From the NCBI RefSeq assembly GCF_010015445.1, contig NC_053134.1:17015629-17079628 (forward strand): a stretch of DNA of 64,000 nucleotides. Reading direction: 5' to 3'. Source of the DNA: Perca fluviatilis. Its lineage: Eukaryota; Chordata; Actinopteri; Perciformes; Percidae. Every line of letters begins with the position of its first letter. Positions within the stretch are counted from its first letter, which is position 1. Shown here one piece after another: positions 1 through 10,600 of this stretch. A model generated the notes under the pieces. The model did no database searches. It saw only the letters and a program-made list of their open reading frames with translations, and had not been told where the DNA came from. The position numbers and the translations under genes were made by a program.

Positions 1-2295
1 AACCAACACAAAGTGACCCCAACTGACAATTAAGAGGACAATATCTGTGGGGGAAGTCGCTACTCTAGGAAGCTTGTTAAAGCTATAGTGCGTGACTATT
101 TTATATTAATGAACATCCGTTCCATTCCAGCCATTGCCAAACGAGTTGCTACAAAGCTAATTAAGCCTATTGGCTCCACACGACTCTCTCTTTGTATTTC
201 TCAGTATGGCTATGTTTACAAAATGGTGTAGTCCAGCGACATTTGCGCGCAGAAGCTTGGGTGATGCGTTTTACGTCTCCGCTGAGAAAGGACAACAGCA
301 GCGTTAAGCTTTGGAGACGAAGAGGACATAAATATTACAAGATAATTATCTTGTGAAAAGTCCATCATGTTTTTTTTTTTTTTTTTTTTAAACCTCTGTG
401 CCCTCCTTGATTTAACGTGTTAAACACTACTAGCATCTGCATGGAGAAGGGGTGGGGGGTGGTGCGTGATCACCGAAGGCTTGCGTCATGCGGATGCGCC
501 GACAGTGTTGTCGTCATTACTTAGAATTCCTCATGGGGGCGACAGAAACTGCGCACTATAGCTTTAAACCCAGAATATCACGTTCGCTGCTCACCACTGC
601 ATATGAAAAAAGGAAGATGGAGTCCAGAGCTCCCAGGAACAAAGTGGCCTGCTCTTCATCCTCAAACAGACGATTTTCCTCCCATGTCTGGGACAGTCAG
701 AGATAACACAGTTAATTATAATGCAGTTTATCTACAGCAGGGGTTTTGAATGTTTATGGGCTGTCACCCCGCTCCGTTCTGCTGGTGCTCGGTACCTCGC
801 CAGGAGAGAAAGCTGGTGCGCTGCCATTCTGGAAAGCCGGTGTCCACTGGGCTGAGATGCTGACTTTCACATTACTGAACGTCTTTCTGGACGCATGTAG
901 CAACACATAGCTGGAGAGACAGAAAACAGTTTCACTCTGCAAGGAAAGGCTACGGGGGATTTGACAGAGATGCATCTAAACTATCCATGCAGAACAAACG
1001 GGTCGAAGTTCAAAGTTCAGCTGGAGGGGATGCTGAACACACGTTTAATATACTGGAACAATATTTCTTGTTTTGTTTCACATCGGTTCAAGTGCTACAT
1101 GGTTTATAAAATGGCAACTGTTTACATAATACCATTAAAAAGCTACAAAAGGTCACATAAGGCATGCAGAAGGCTAAATTCCAAACAAAGTAACAGTTAA
1201 ATTCTGCTGAAAGAATTCACAAGAAACACATCAACATCTTTATCGTAGAAACACAAGCCCATTTTTTTCTACTGAACAGCAGTATTCACTGTGCGCTACT
1301 ACCTGCTGCAGTGTTTTTACATGGCTGCAGACGTGTGCTATCTAATCACATCTACTGTAATTACAGATTAACGGCACTGACTGAAATAAACATTTATAGT
1401 AATATAATTCATATACTGGGGTTGATGAATGTAGAAATATATTAACACACAAACATGTTTTAAACAAGATTATACCAAAAACAATTATAAAATGCACAAT
1501 TTCCTTTTTTCTCACTTTTTTGATATTTTTCTTCTACAATGAGAAAAAAAAATTTAAATTCATTTTCACTACTTTCACCACTTTCAGACTTTTTTCAATT
1601 TGTGTAGTAACCCTGCTGTCTATTGGAAATCACTACTTATTGTCCATGTTATCTTGACCTCGTCTGACCTCGGAAACGTTGCCACCATTAACCTTTCACC
1701 CACATTTACAGCACACATCCATTCAGTCTCTCTGCACACCTGGCATCCACTTATTCAACGCCACTGATTTCTTGTAGTTTGTGCTGGTGGCTCAGTGGGC
1801 TATGAAGGGCTAATTAGAGGAGATTTCTGTTTCAAAACTGCTGTGAAAATTGGGTGAAAAGTCGTTTTCCCATCTTCCCTGTGACTCTTTCCAATGAATA
1901 TGCAATAAAGCAACGAGCTAATTAAAGACAATCCTAAGAAACAAAAACAAAAGCCTTACAAAGTCAAACTGGACAGGTCACTTGTACCAGTCTAGCCCTC
2001 ATTTGGGTTTCCAGGTACTCTGAGCACGTGTCTGGTATCACAGGGTCATCTAGGCACTAGCATTTACAATGGTAGCAGGTTTGAGGAAGACATTTAAAAT
2101 ACCCTAAGTTACCTAAAAAAGGTGAGGAGGAAGACAACCAGATGATGATGAGTGTACTGTGACAGGTAGCCACAGCACGGGGGAGGCATCACAGGGGCGG
2201 CCGGGGGGAGGTAAGAGGAGGTGGAGGACGAGATAGGGAGGTGGGGGTGGTGGTGGATGTCTTCAGGGGGAACAGCAACAGGACAGGGAGCGGGT
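1..2295. other. Upstream flank, no gene supported
   Basis: AT-rich non-coding sequence with a poly-T run near 371-389 and several short, unconvincing open frames. A modestly CpG-containing stretch lies at about 430-980. If the minus-strand exon at 2296-2338 is real, much of this would be its 3' UTR. Confidence 0.4.
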
Positions 2296-2338
2296 TCAGT
2301 TATAGTGTCCCACTATGCCAGATGAGACAAGCACATCA
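2296..2338 (-). CDS. Candidate terminal coding exon of an unidentified minus-strand gene
   Basis: On the minus strand a pyrimidine-rich tract and CCCCTAG acceptor (2339-2340) precede a 43-nt stretch reading DVLVSSGIVGHYN and then TGA. The shape resembles a short last exon, but I do not recognise the peptide and see no matching upstream exon, so chance is a serious alternative. Confidence 0.15.
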
Positions 2339-2732
2339 CTAGGGGAACCACAAAGAAAAGAAGGAATTGGAAACCAACGTTAAAACACTGAACTGCACTA
2401 ATGCTCATTATTGATAACAGGACAGTTTGTACAAAATAATTGCAAAAACATAAAATTAGTCCTTGGATGACTAAGAGAACACAAAACAACTATGTACGAG
2501 AGAAAATTAAAAAGGACATACATGCAGTGAAACTCATGTAAGACCCCCTTTGGTCCTGACAACCACCACCACACATCCCAGGTTTAAAGATGACCACGCA
2601 GTGTTTTGTGCAATTTCCTAAAGTTTAAGTGTGCAGTGTTTGAGTTCACCAAAGATGGTAGTGATCACGTGATGGATAACACTTGATACCTGATTTTACC
2701 AGTCCTGGCCGAATCCTGGACTACAAGCAATA

Positions 2733-2990
2733 CTAGCTTGTAGAAAGTATCCATCCCTTTGAGGTAAAAGACGAATATGAATAGATGCATCGGGTCTGAA
2801 TGTTGGCCTGTGCACTGGCTCCCACAGGTATCAATGGACCCAGTGTACTGACAGCCAATGAAACCATTCCGCCTCCCCCACGTGCCTGTTCAGCTGTGAC
2901 CATGCATCGCCTCATGTTGTTTGCACAGGACTCAGTCCTGATTATGATGCCTCGAGTACTGATCCAGTACCAGCGCAGCATTTTCCCCTA
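2733..2990 (-). other. Minus-strand open frame of transposon-like composition, unidentified
   Basis: An 82-codon open frame contains GGGGMV...LGPLIPV, which faintly recalls the MVWGCFS..LGPLVPV strand of Tc1-like transposases. The rest does not align by eye, and the catalytic DDE residues are not visible. The plus strand is also open over the same place. Treat as an unidentified relic. Confidence 0.2.
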
Positions 2991-3267
2991 AACTTAAAAT
3001 CTGTATGCCTCACAGTGTGGAACTCATTAAACTCATGTGACCAGAAATTTCTGTGGAGTGAAAAACTGGCACAGCGACTGAACGCATATAACTGAAAGGA
3101 CTAACTTTATTGTTTTTTTAAGACATTGACAAAGAAAGTGTATTTTATGTGGATCGGTTATGGTTTGATTTTGGGGTCCAGAGGCCAAAATGTACTATTC
3201 ATCTGAGAAACACTAATATGAAAGTCAAGTATAAAGTAATATACACTTAGATAGCTTAATTTGGGGT

Positions 3268-4045
3268 TCAAGCCCGAAGGGGCATGGGAACCACGTATGC
3301 AGCGGAGCTGTGGAACCCTACTGTTTTCACTAAGATTTTTATTTTTATTAGGGCCCGAGCACGAAAGTGCGAGGAACCTATTGTTTTTGTACAGATTATT
3401 AGGGCCAGAGCGCCGATAGCGGCAAAGGCCCTATTGAAACTGAAGGAATTTTTCTGCGCAATTTATCGCTTTTTTGGGGACCTGATCATACTCAAAAATT
3501 CACCAAACTTTGCACACGCATTAGGTCTGGTACATTTTTTTTTATATTTTAAGGGTTTCGTAGATAGACGTGAAAAAATGCTTCGCTAGCGGCCCCTACA
3601 AAACTTACAAAATTGAGCCCCTGCAGTACGTTTGATGTAGACTCACAAAATCTGGCATGCATATGTATCATGTCAAGACGTACAAAAAAGCTCATTGGAG
3701 CCATACCCTAAACCCAACCGGAAATCCGCCATTTTGAATTGAAAGTTTGAAAATAGTGCGTTTTTTGCCATTTCCGCATGTCGTACTTTAACGAACTCCT
3801 CCTAGAGATTTCAAATTTGGTCTGTGCCATCTTAAGACGTTAAAGATGAAAAGTTATTAAAAGAAAAACTTTTCGTCATAGGGCATGGCCGTGGCGGGGT
3901 GGCCATTTTGTGCGTTTCGCCAACGAAACAGGAAGTGGGTGTAACTCAAGTGTACATTGCCCCATCAGCTCAAAACTTTTCAGGATTCATAAGAGTCCAA
4001 CCCTGAGGACATCTAGAGACTTTAATTTTTGTTTTTGTTTGCAAA
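3268..4045. repeat. Fish interspersed repeat of the 'GGGCCCGAGCACGAAAGTGCGAGG' type
   Basis: It begins with several copies of a short hairpin-forming unit (GCCCGAGCACGAAAGTGCG at about 3353; degenerate versions near 3269 and 3401). A long body follows with AACGAACTCCTCCTAGAG and GGGCATGGCCGTGGCGGGG segments that I recognise as a very common repeat of fish genomes. No protein is encoded; the open frame across 3284-3589 is incidental. Confidence 0.75.
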
Positions 4046-4079
4046 AAATCTTAATTTCTAACTAGTAATTGAAGCTATC

Positions 4080-4236
4080 AAATAACTGTAGTTAAAAAGT
4101 CCAATATTTCCATCTGAAATGTAGTGGAGTAGAAGTAGAAAGTGCCATTAAAAGAAACGACTCAAGAAAAGTACAAAATGTCAAAGGTGTACTTAAGTAC
4201 AGTACCTGAGTAAATGTACTTTACATCACACTACTG
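4080..4236 (-). repeat. End fragment of the 'TGTACTTAAGTACAGTACTTGAGTAAATG' fish repeat
   Basis: Contains TACTTAAGTACAGTACCTGA followed by GTAAATGTACTT, the recognisable terminus of a fish non-autonomous element. The same family appears in opposite orientation at 58545-59739, where its other end (CTTCTTCCACCACTG) is preserved. Confidence 0.7.
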
Positions 4237-4239
4237 CTT

Positions 4240-5039
4240 GTAACTCAATATTTCCCTATCCTTTTTGCAAAACACAACCCCTTGTCAGTTCAAGCAGGCC
4301 GTTAAAGGCAGGTAAATGCTCACCTGCAAAAGTTTAAGTAAATCTGTATGTTATGTTGTGCACCTTGGGTATAAACTGCTGTATTGTATGCTCTGCTGGG
4401 CTGTTAAAATAATTGCTCCCACGGGGATAATAAGGTTTACTTAACCTGAAACTCCCTCAAGGTAAACATGATTTCCTGGCATAATGGTAGGGTGCCTGGT
4501 AACAATATGTTGTAACCCCTGCAGATACAATAACTGACATGTGGTACACTGTATATACAGCATACAACACTAAAAGGGAAAATAAAAGCAAGAATTGCTG
4601 TTCAAAAGGACGCCATCAGATTTCTGTAGATTACAGAACAGACGGGCGCTAGTTCGTGCCTCTCGTTTATTCATTGTTTGTTTTTTTGTGACTTTTGATT
4701 TAGCTTGTTCAACCTCGTCTTTTATTCACAATACGCCTATGAATATCCAGTCAATTAAATCGATTTGTTTTCGACAGCATTTTATTGTTGTTGGAGGGAG
4801 CATTTGCCACTACTGCTCCTGCAGAACAGTTTCTGTCCATCCGTGCCCCACAGAGTGACAAGGCACCCAACGTTAGCTAGTTATACTTGATGACAGGGTA
4901 GCCAGTTCCGGGGTCCATTACACTTAAAAGTCACAACAAACGTCTACAAACAAACAGCTCGCAGTGACAGTTCCAAGCTTTAAATAAACAGACACAAACC
5001 CCGAAGCGTTTTCTTACCTTTCTGCTCGTGTAATCGTTA
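4240..5039. other. Non-coding interval
   Basis: No exon, RNA gene or transposon end recognised. The 4595-4858 open frame has no domain and no coding signature. Confidence 0.4.
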
Positions 5040-5383
5040 GCTGGCTTGTTCTCGGTGTGGCGACAGTCTGTGTTTACTGTGGATTCCTGTGTAACAGACG
5101 CGTCGCTGTCCGCTGAGCACAGCGGCGCACTGCTGCCACCAGCAGGACAGGAGTGGAACGACAGGTTTAACAAAATAAGGAGACAGCAGCTGTTCAGCTT
5201 TCACCTGTCACTGTGCCACTTGTGGGGTAACGTTAGAGACAACCTACCGCATCATCGGCTACAGGCAGATTTCTACATAGTTTTAAAACTGCCCCGCCAA
5301 AATCACTTGTTAGAAATACTCCAGTTCACTGCCTGACACTGCAACAGGGACCCAGCACTGAACTTGGACAGCACTGAAATTCT
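5040..5383 (+). promoter_or_regulatory. CpG-richer stretch, possible DENND2 promoter / 5' UTR exon
   Basis: CpG dinucleotides are clustered at about 5045-5300, against very few in the flanks. The stretch is followed by a consensus-like donor (attctg|gtaagc at 5384). Because the first coding exon has an upstream acceptor, an untranslated first exon must lie upstream of 7600, and this is the most promoter-like place. No TATA box or transcript evidence is available. It could also be part of an unrelated repeat. Confidence 0.3.
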
Positions 5384-5649
5384 GGTAAGCCTTTAACATT
5401 AGTTTGCTCAGTTTATATGTGTAGCCTACATATGTTAAGGGGTGGTTCTATACGATGTTTAAATATGTGTTTTTTTGGTATTTAATTTAAATTAATAATG
5501 TAATTATTAGTATTAAAATGTATTATATACAATCAACAATACCATTAAAGAATTGAAGGATTCAAATGTTTATTTGTTGAAGCAGTGTAGTGCATAGAAG
5601 TGTAACGTGGCGCAAACCTAACGTGCTAAAAGACTAGTGTGAAAAACAA

Positions 5650-5651
<2 letters not shown>

Positions 5652-5726
<75 letters not shown>
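5652..5726. repeat. (AT)n microsatellite
   Basis: About 37 uninterrupted AT repeats. Such tracts are self-complementary and often mis-sized in assemblies. Confidence 0.97.
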
Positions 5727-5731
<5 letters not shown>

Positions 5732-6199
5732 CTTTACAATTAAAAGAACACATAAATAACACAGCAACAAAACAATTAAACAAACTTCAGTTCATTTGTA
5801 GCCTGAAAGTAGTTAGTTTCTCTTTGGATGCAACATTTTTAGAAGCCCCTTGTCATGTATGTAGTTTACAAATCCTATTGGGACTCTCTTATTCATTTCT
5901 ATAGAAGTAAATATACACCCTGGGGCAAGGAGTGTGGGCTGATATGCTACAGCTGCATAAGCAACTGTGGCTCAGAGGCAGTTGTGATGTGAATTCCAAC
6001 AAACTTTAGCTTTAGAGGGAAATAATGTACAATGACGTCTGTCCCATGTGTCAGTCGTTTCGCTGCAGCTAGTAGGCAATATTATGGAAATAAAGTAGTC
6101 TCAGTCAGTATTAAAAGCCATTCATTCACCGGTCATGTCAGCTATGAGAGGGACAGCCATGCAGATAGAGACATTCATGAAGAGAGCGTGAGAGATGGA

Positions 6200-6252
6200 C
6201 AGACAGAGAGGGAGAGAGAGAGAGAGAGAGGGAGGGAGGGAGGGAGGGAGGA
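6200..6252. repeat. (GA)n/(GGGA)n purine tract
   Basis: A GAGAGA run passing into five GGGA units. The open frame over it (6032-6292) is explained by the repeat. Confidence 0.9.
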
Positions 6253-7614
6253 AGTCATATCCAGTGTGTGTGGGGAGAGAAAGAGTGAATGAAAATTGAA
6301 GATTGGAGAAGAGACAGGGAGAGAAGTGTACAGGCTTTATTCTCTCTCAATTAAATATCCGACCACTCTCTTCAAGGCTTAAAATAAGTTAGAAAACCTA
6401 TTGTAGATGGTTTAACCTGGACATACAGCACACCGTGGGAGTTTGGAGGTTATCCCAATGGATACTGTTATAGCCGCATGGGTTGCATTATGCTCCCATT
6501 TCACTAATGAACACAAGGACACTGTACGACAGAAGGAGGTAAGAAGCAGATTTAATGTTATGTGTTTAATATACAAATGAGATGCGTACAGTGGGATTTA
6601 AACAGGCTGTGTTGTCTCATATTTTCACTCAGTGTTGGAGAATAATGCGTTTTCATTCTGAATTCAATTGAGTCATATATTTTCTGCTTATCACCTTAAT
6701 AACTGTAAAAAAAAAAAATAGATTTGGGAGGGGAGAAAATAAGATGTGGTATATTTATTTAGGTAAACACTTGTTTGGGAAGTCATCTGGGCGTATGTAA
6801 TTTGTAAAAGCAACCTCTAGCATAATAAAAAACTGCAAGCATTTATGCATTTTGGGATTAATTATGCAGCTCTGGATTGCTTGCTGTCTTTATCACACAG
6901 CAACTATTCATCTGTTTCCCAGCTAATCAGCTAAAGCCTACGTCTTAAAGTGCAGCATGCAGTCCCTCTGCTCATGGACACTGTCATTTAGACTGGATAT
7001 CAACTAAACAAATGATGACAACAGCCTCAGAGCTGGGAAATTACCAAGCACTATCTTGGAGGCCACTGAACTTTGAAACATTGGCCTTTTAAAGATCTGA
7101 AAGTATGAGAGCCAAAAAGAGGAGAGCAGAGCAAAGGTTAGTCTCCTGTGAGAAGAAAGCAGCAGAATAAGGAACATACACCAAAGAAAAGAAAAGGCAG
7201 AGAAGACTGATTCAATCATGCAAGAGCTCCCTAATGACTATTGAAATGTTGGTTTGTGTGATGAACTACTCGAGGGAGTTGCAACTGTGTGCCTGGCTGT
7301 CACGTTTTCCCTTGAGTCTGCCCAGCTGGCCCCATGAGTACCATACATTACCAGCTGTGAATGAATGGTCACACTGCCTTAAATGTTACCAAGGATCTTT
7401 ATCTCATGTTAAAAACATAATGTGAAAAAAAAAAAATCTTCAAGAAAAAAAAAGCCTGCCGCTAATTGCCAGTTGGAGCCAAGCCAGACAGGATATGAAT
7501 ATAGGACAGGATACCAATAAAAATGCTAATATCCAAATTATGAGTGCCACATTCAGCACTGCGACAAAATCAACCGATTGTCTTAAGATGCTTTCCTCTT
7601 TATCTCTGTCTCAG

Positions 7615-7686
7615 GTGTTTAGTGATCATGGCGGCCACTAAGAGAATGACAAGCACACCGGACTGCATCTACTCCACTGTCAACAG
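7615..7686 (+). CDS. dennd2a: DENND2 exon 1 (first coding exon with 13 nt of 5' UTR)
   Basis: A polypyrimidine tract followed by CAG at 7612-7614 gives an acceptor, so this is probably not the first transcribed exon. The ATG at 7628 sits in a good context (gatcATGGCGG) and encodes MAATKRMTSTPDCIYSTVN plus two bases of an Arg codon. The donor is AACAG|gtttgt at 7687. The split codon AG|G joins exactly in frame to the 8320 exon, which supports this ATG as the start. CDS portion is 7628-7686. An alternative start is the Met at 8465 in exon 2. Confidence 0.75.
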
Positions 7687-10600
7687 GTTTGTATCAGTAA
7701 ACATTTTCCCTATAGAAAAGGGACATTTTCCTCACAAATTCCTCCTTAGAAGTAGGTTGCCTTGCATTCATTGCATCAATTAAGAAAAAGGTCTTTGAAC
7801 TTAGGGCTTCCCATTTCCTCCTGTTTATTTATTAAAACATACCGATTTGATGAAATGGGCCCCGGTCCAAGTATGTGTTTATTTAGCGAGGCCGATGAGA
7901 AGAAGATGCTCGGTCATAGGCTTGTTCTCTGGCATTTACTCTCAGGCTGGATTTTCCCACTGCCAGAAAAAGACTAAGTGTCCCCTAACTGTCAGTCTCA
8001 GTGACCGTACTGGGAAGTTCAGGAAACTCTGGTTACCATTAAGTAGCCTTTTGTTATAATTTTATTGCATTGTTCCAATTAAATACATGTACTCAGGGAT
8101 ACCATTATCATTTAGAAAGATGTGTTTTACTGAGGAATTCTGTAAAACTCTGGTTCCCAACCTTTTTTTTTGTCTGTAGCCCCAAGCCTGATTGGGAATC
8201 ACCGCTGTATCACATTTCAAAATGTTTATTTTGGTCATGTTTATTGTTTGACATTTATCATTTAATGTTAATTTGTAACTTTGTAACACCCAGTAAACAC
8301 ATCTTTTCTGTGTGTTTAGGGTAAAGAAGGGCTGTGCTGCTGGTGAGAGAAGTGATTTCCATATTGCATTAGTGGAAAAAAAGGAAGCTGGGCAAAGAAG
8401 AGAGGGAGCACCAAAACTCCCCTTCACCCCATTAGACAACCTGAGTAACCAAGAGTCCCCCATAATGGCTTACAGGAGGCCGAGCTTTAACCCTCACAGC
8501 AATGAGAACACTCTCCTGGTGGGCAACAAGCTCCCCAGATCCAATGTAGGCAAAATAAAGGACAAGATTTCTCTGTGGGAGGGGAAGGAACCTACTCATT
8601 TACCTATTACCTCAAGTTCTTTGGGCCAGTGCTCCAGTATAAAAAGGACCGAATCACTTACAAAAAACAGTAAAACTTCTGATGAGCAGAGTGCAGAGAG
8701 TTGCAAGAGAGTAGCCCACAAGGAAAAGGAAAATCTTGGGAAAGAGAATGTAGCGGAACTTGGGGATTCAAGGCCTTGTTCGCCCGTTGAAACCGGGAAA
8801 CAGCAAAAAGGGACGCTCAAGAGCAGCAAGCCCAGTGAGTTAGAAAACAGGGAGGATTGCGGCAGAGTTGTCCACAAGGAAAAGCAAAATCATGAGAAAG
8901 AGAATGTGGAAAAGCTCGGGGATTCAAGGCCTTGTTCTCCTACAGCAGCAGTGCAGCAGCAGGTGGGCACGTTGAGGAAAAGCAATGAAAGGAGAACAGT
9001 TGAACAAACCAGCCAGGAGAAGAGAGCTGTATTCACCCTTTTTAAAAACCTGGATGCTATGAGGGAGAACCATGGGAGAACTCCTCCGGAGCTTGGAAAC
9101 TACTTCAGTCCGCCTAGCAAGGAAAAACAGGTAGTTATGGGTCAAACTAGTGCAGTGAAAGGGAAGCAGCAGCAGCAGGAGAACGTGTACACAGAGCCAG
9201 GGGCGCCCCCCATCAACCCAGTCCCCAAACCACAGCGTACCTTTGAGCATCCAGCCACCGCCCCCATTGGGAAGAGTCAGAGGCTGGGGATAGAGCAGAG
9301 GAACCTCCCCCCACTGCCCTCCATCTCTAAGAAAACTTCCTCCAAACCTCCCTCTGGTGTGTACGGGAGACCCAGGGGTGAGAGAGGCAGAGACAACGTC
9401 GCCAGGTATAGAGGGAACAACAACTGAATGTGTTGCTTGTATCCTACAGTCAGAGCTAAACCAACATAAAATATTTACAGTTATTACATAATTACAGTTA
9501 GACCTGATGCTGCCCCACCTGGATAAATGAGAAAAAATCTGTAAAGATAATAACAGTCAATGTTGGACAATATTTAACAAAATAATTCATACTTTAGAAG
9601 CACATTTTCACTTTTTTGTTCACCATGACAGGAAATCCTTTGAGTTGGAAGACCTTGCAGGGTCAACTAGCCCGCTGTTCTCTCGCTCACTATCTCAGGA
9701 ACATCACTATGAAGACATCCCAGGTCAGAAACCTCTATTATCCATCACTTATTTCCCCTTCTTAAAGCAATCATTTGACAAAAACACGTATTCGCTTTCT
9801 TGCCAAGAGTTAGATGTGAAGATCGATACCAATCTTGTGGTTAAGAGGGGTATTGATCTTCTCATCTAACCGTTGGGGGGAAGATTACGAGTATTTCCCT
9901 AATTGTCGAACTATTCATATTCAAACTACAAAATGTGGAATGTACAATGGGGCTGCAGCTCATGAATATGTCCCTGATATTTTCTATAATCAGTGTTACC
10001 ACATGTATTGAATGTTTCTGACGTTTTGCCACTCCTTCATGAACAACATTCTGCAGAAAACAATATTACTACTGGCCGCTTCAGCTTAAAAATATCAGAA
10101 TAGTCTTCAGAATCCCATACTGTTTGAACGTTGAGACTTTAGAAAGATGCGTAATAAACATGTGTTGAACATTGCCATCTTTGGTCTCCCTGCAGACTCA
10201 TCCAAAGAGAACCCATATGAGGACATAGAGCTGGAGAGTCAATGCTCCCAGCAGTCTTTGCCCTCCTCTCCTGGCGCCGATACTGCCAAGGTTCTTGAAA
10301 ATAAAGCCAAGCACTTTACAGTGACATCACTTCTTATTTAAATGACTATGAAAATGTATTCAATTTTTTTTTTTTTTTGTCTACAGACTTCGAGGCCTGG
10401 CTTCTTTAGGCAGAATTCAGGCAGGAGCTTGAAGCTGCTGGACCTGCGGAGAACCAACCAGTCGTCCCACAGCACCAGCAGCGGGGGGGTTTCATCTCCA
10501 CCCCAGCTCAGCCGTCCCTCCACTCCCACGGGCGGGGGAAAAACCCCCCGGGGCCCCCCGGCCCCCCCCCCCCCGCCCCCCCCCGGAAAAGGGGGGGGGG

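Larger units (their letters stand above)
5384..7614. other. 5' region of DENND2, presumed first intron
   Basis: Apart from the (AT)n tract and a GA/GGGA-rich tract at 6200-6252, this is AT-rich sequence without recognised exons. A donor-like aggag|gtaaga at about 6539 could mark an alternative untranslated exon, unproven. Confidence 0.35.

Noticed and set aside
8312..8319. Reading exon 2 from 8312 as a gene start
   Set aside because: 8312 is a GTG inside the intron's splice acceptor region. The upstream ATG at 7628 joins in frame across a good intron.
8062..8463. 133-codon minus-strand frame overlapping the start of exon 2
   Set aside because: Antisense to a well-supported coding exon and intron, with no known domain.
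8924..9250. 108-codon minus-strand frame
   Set aside because: Shadow of DENND2 exon 2.
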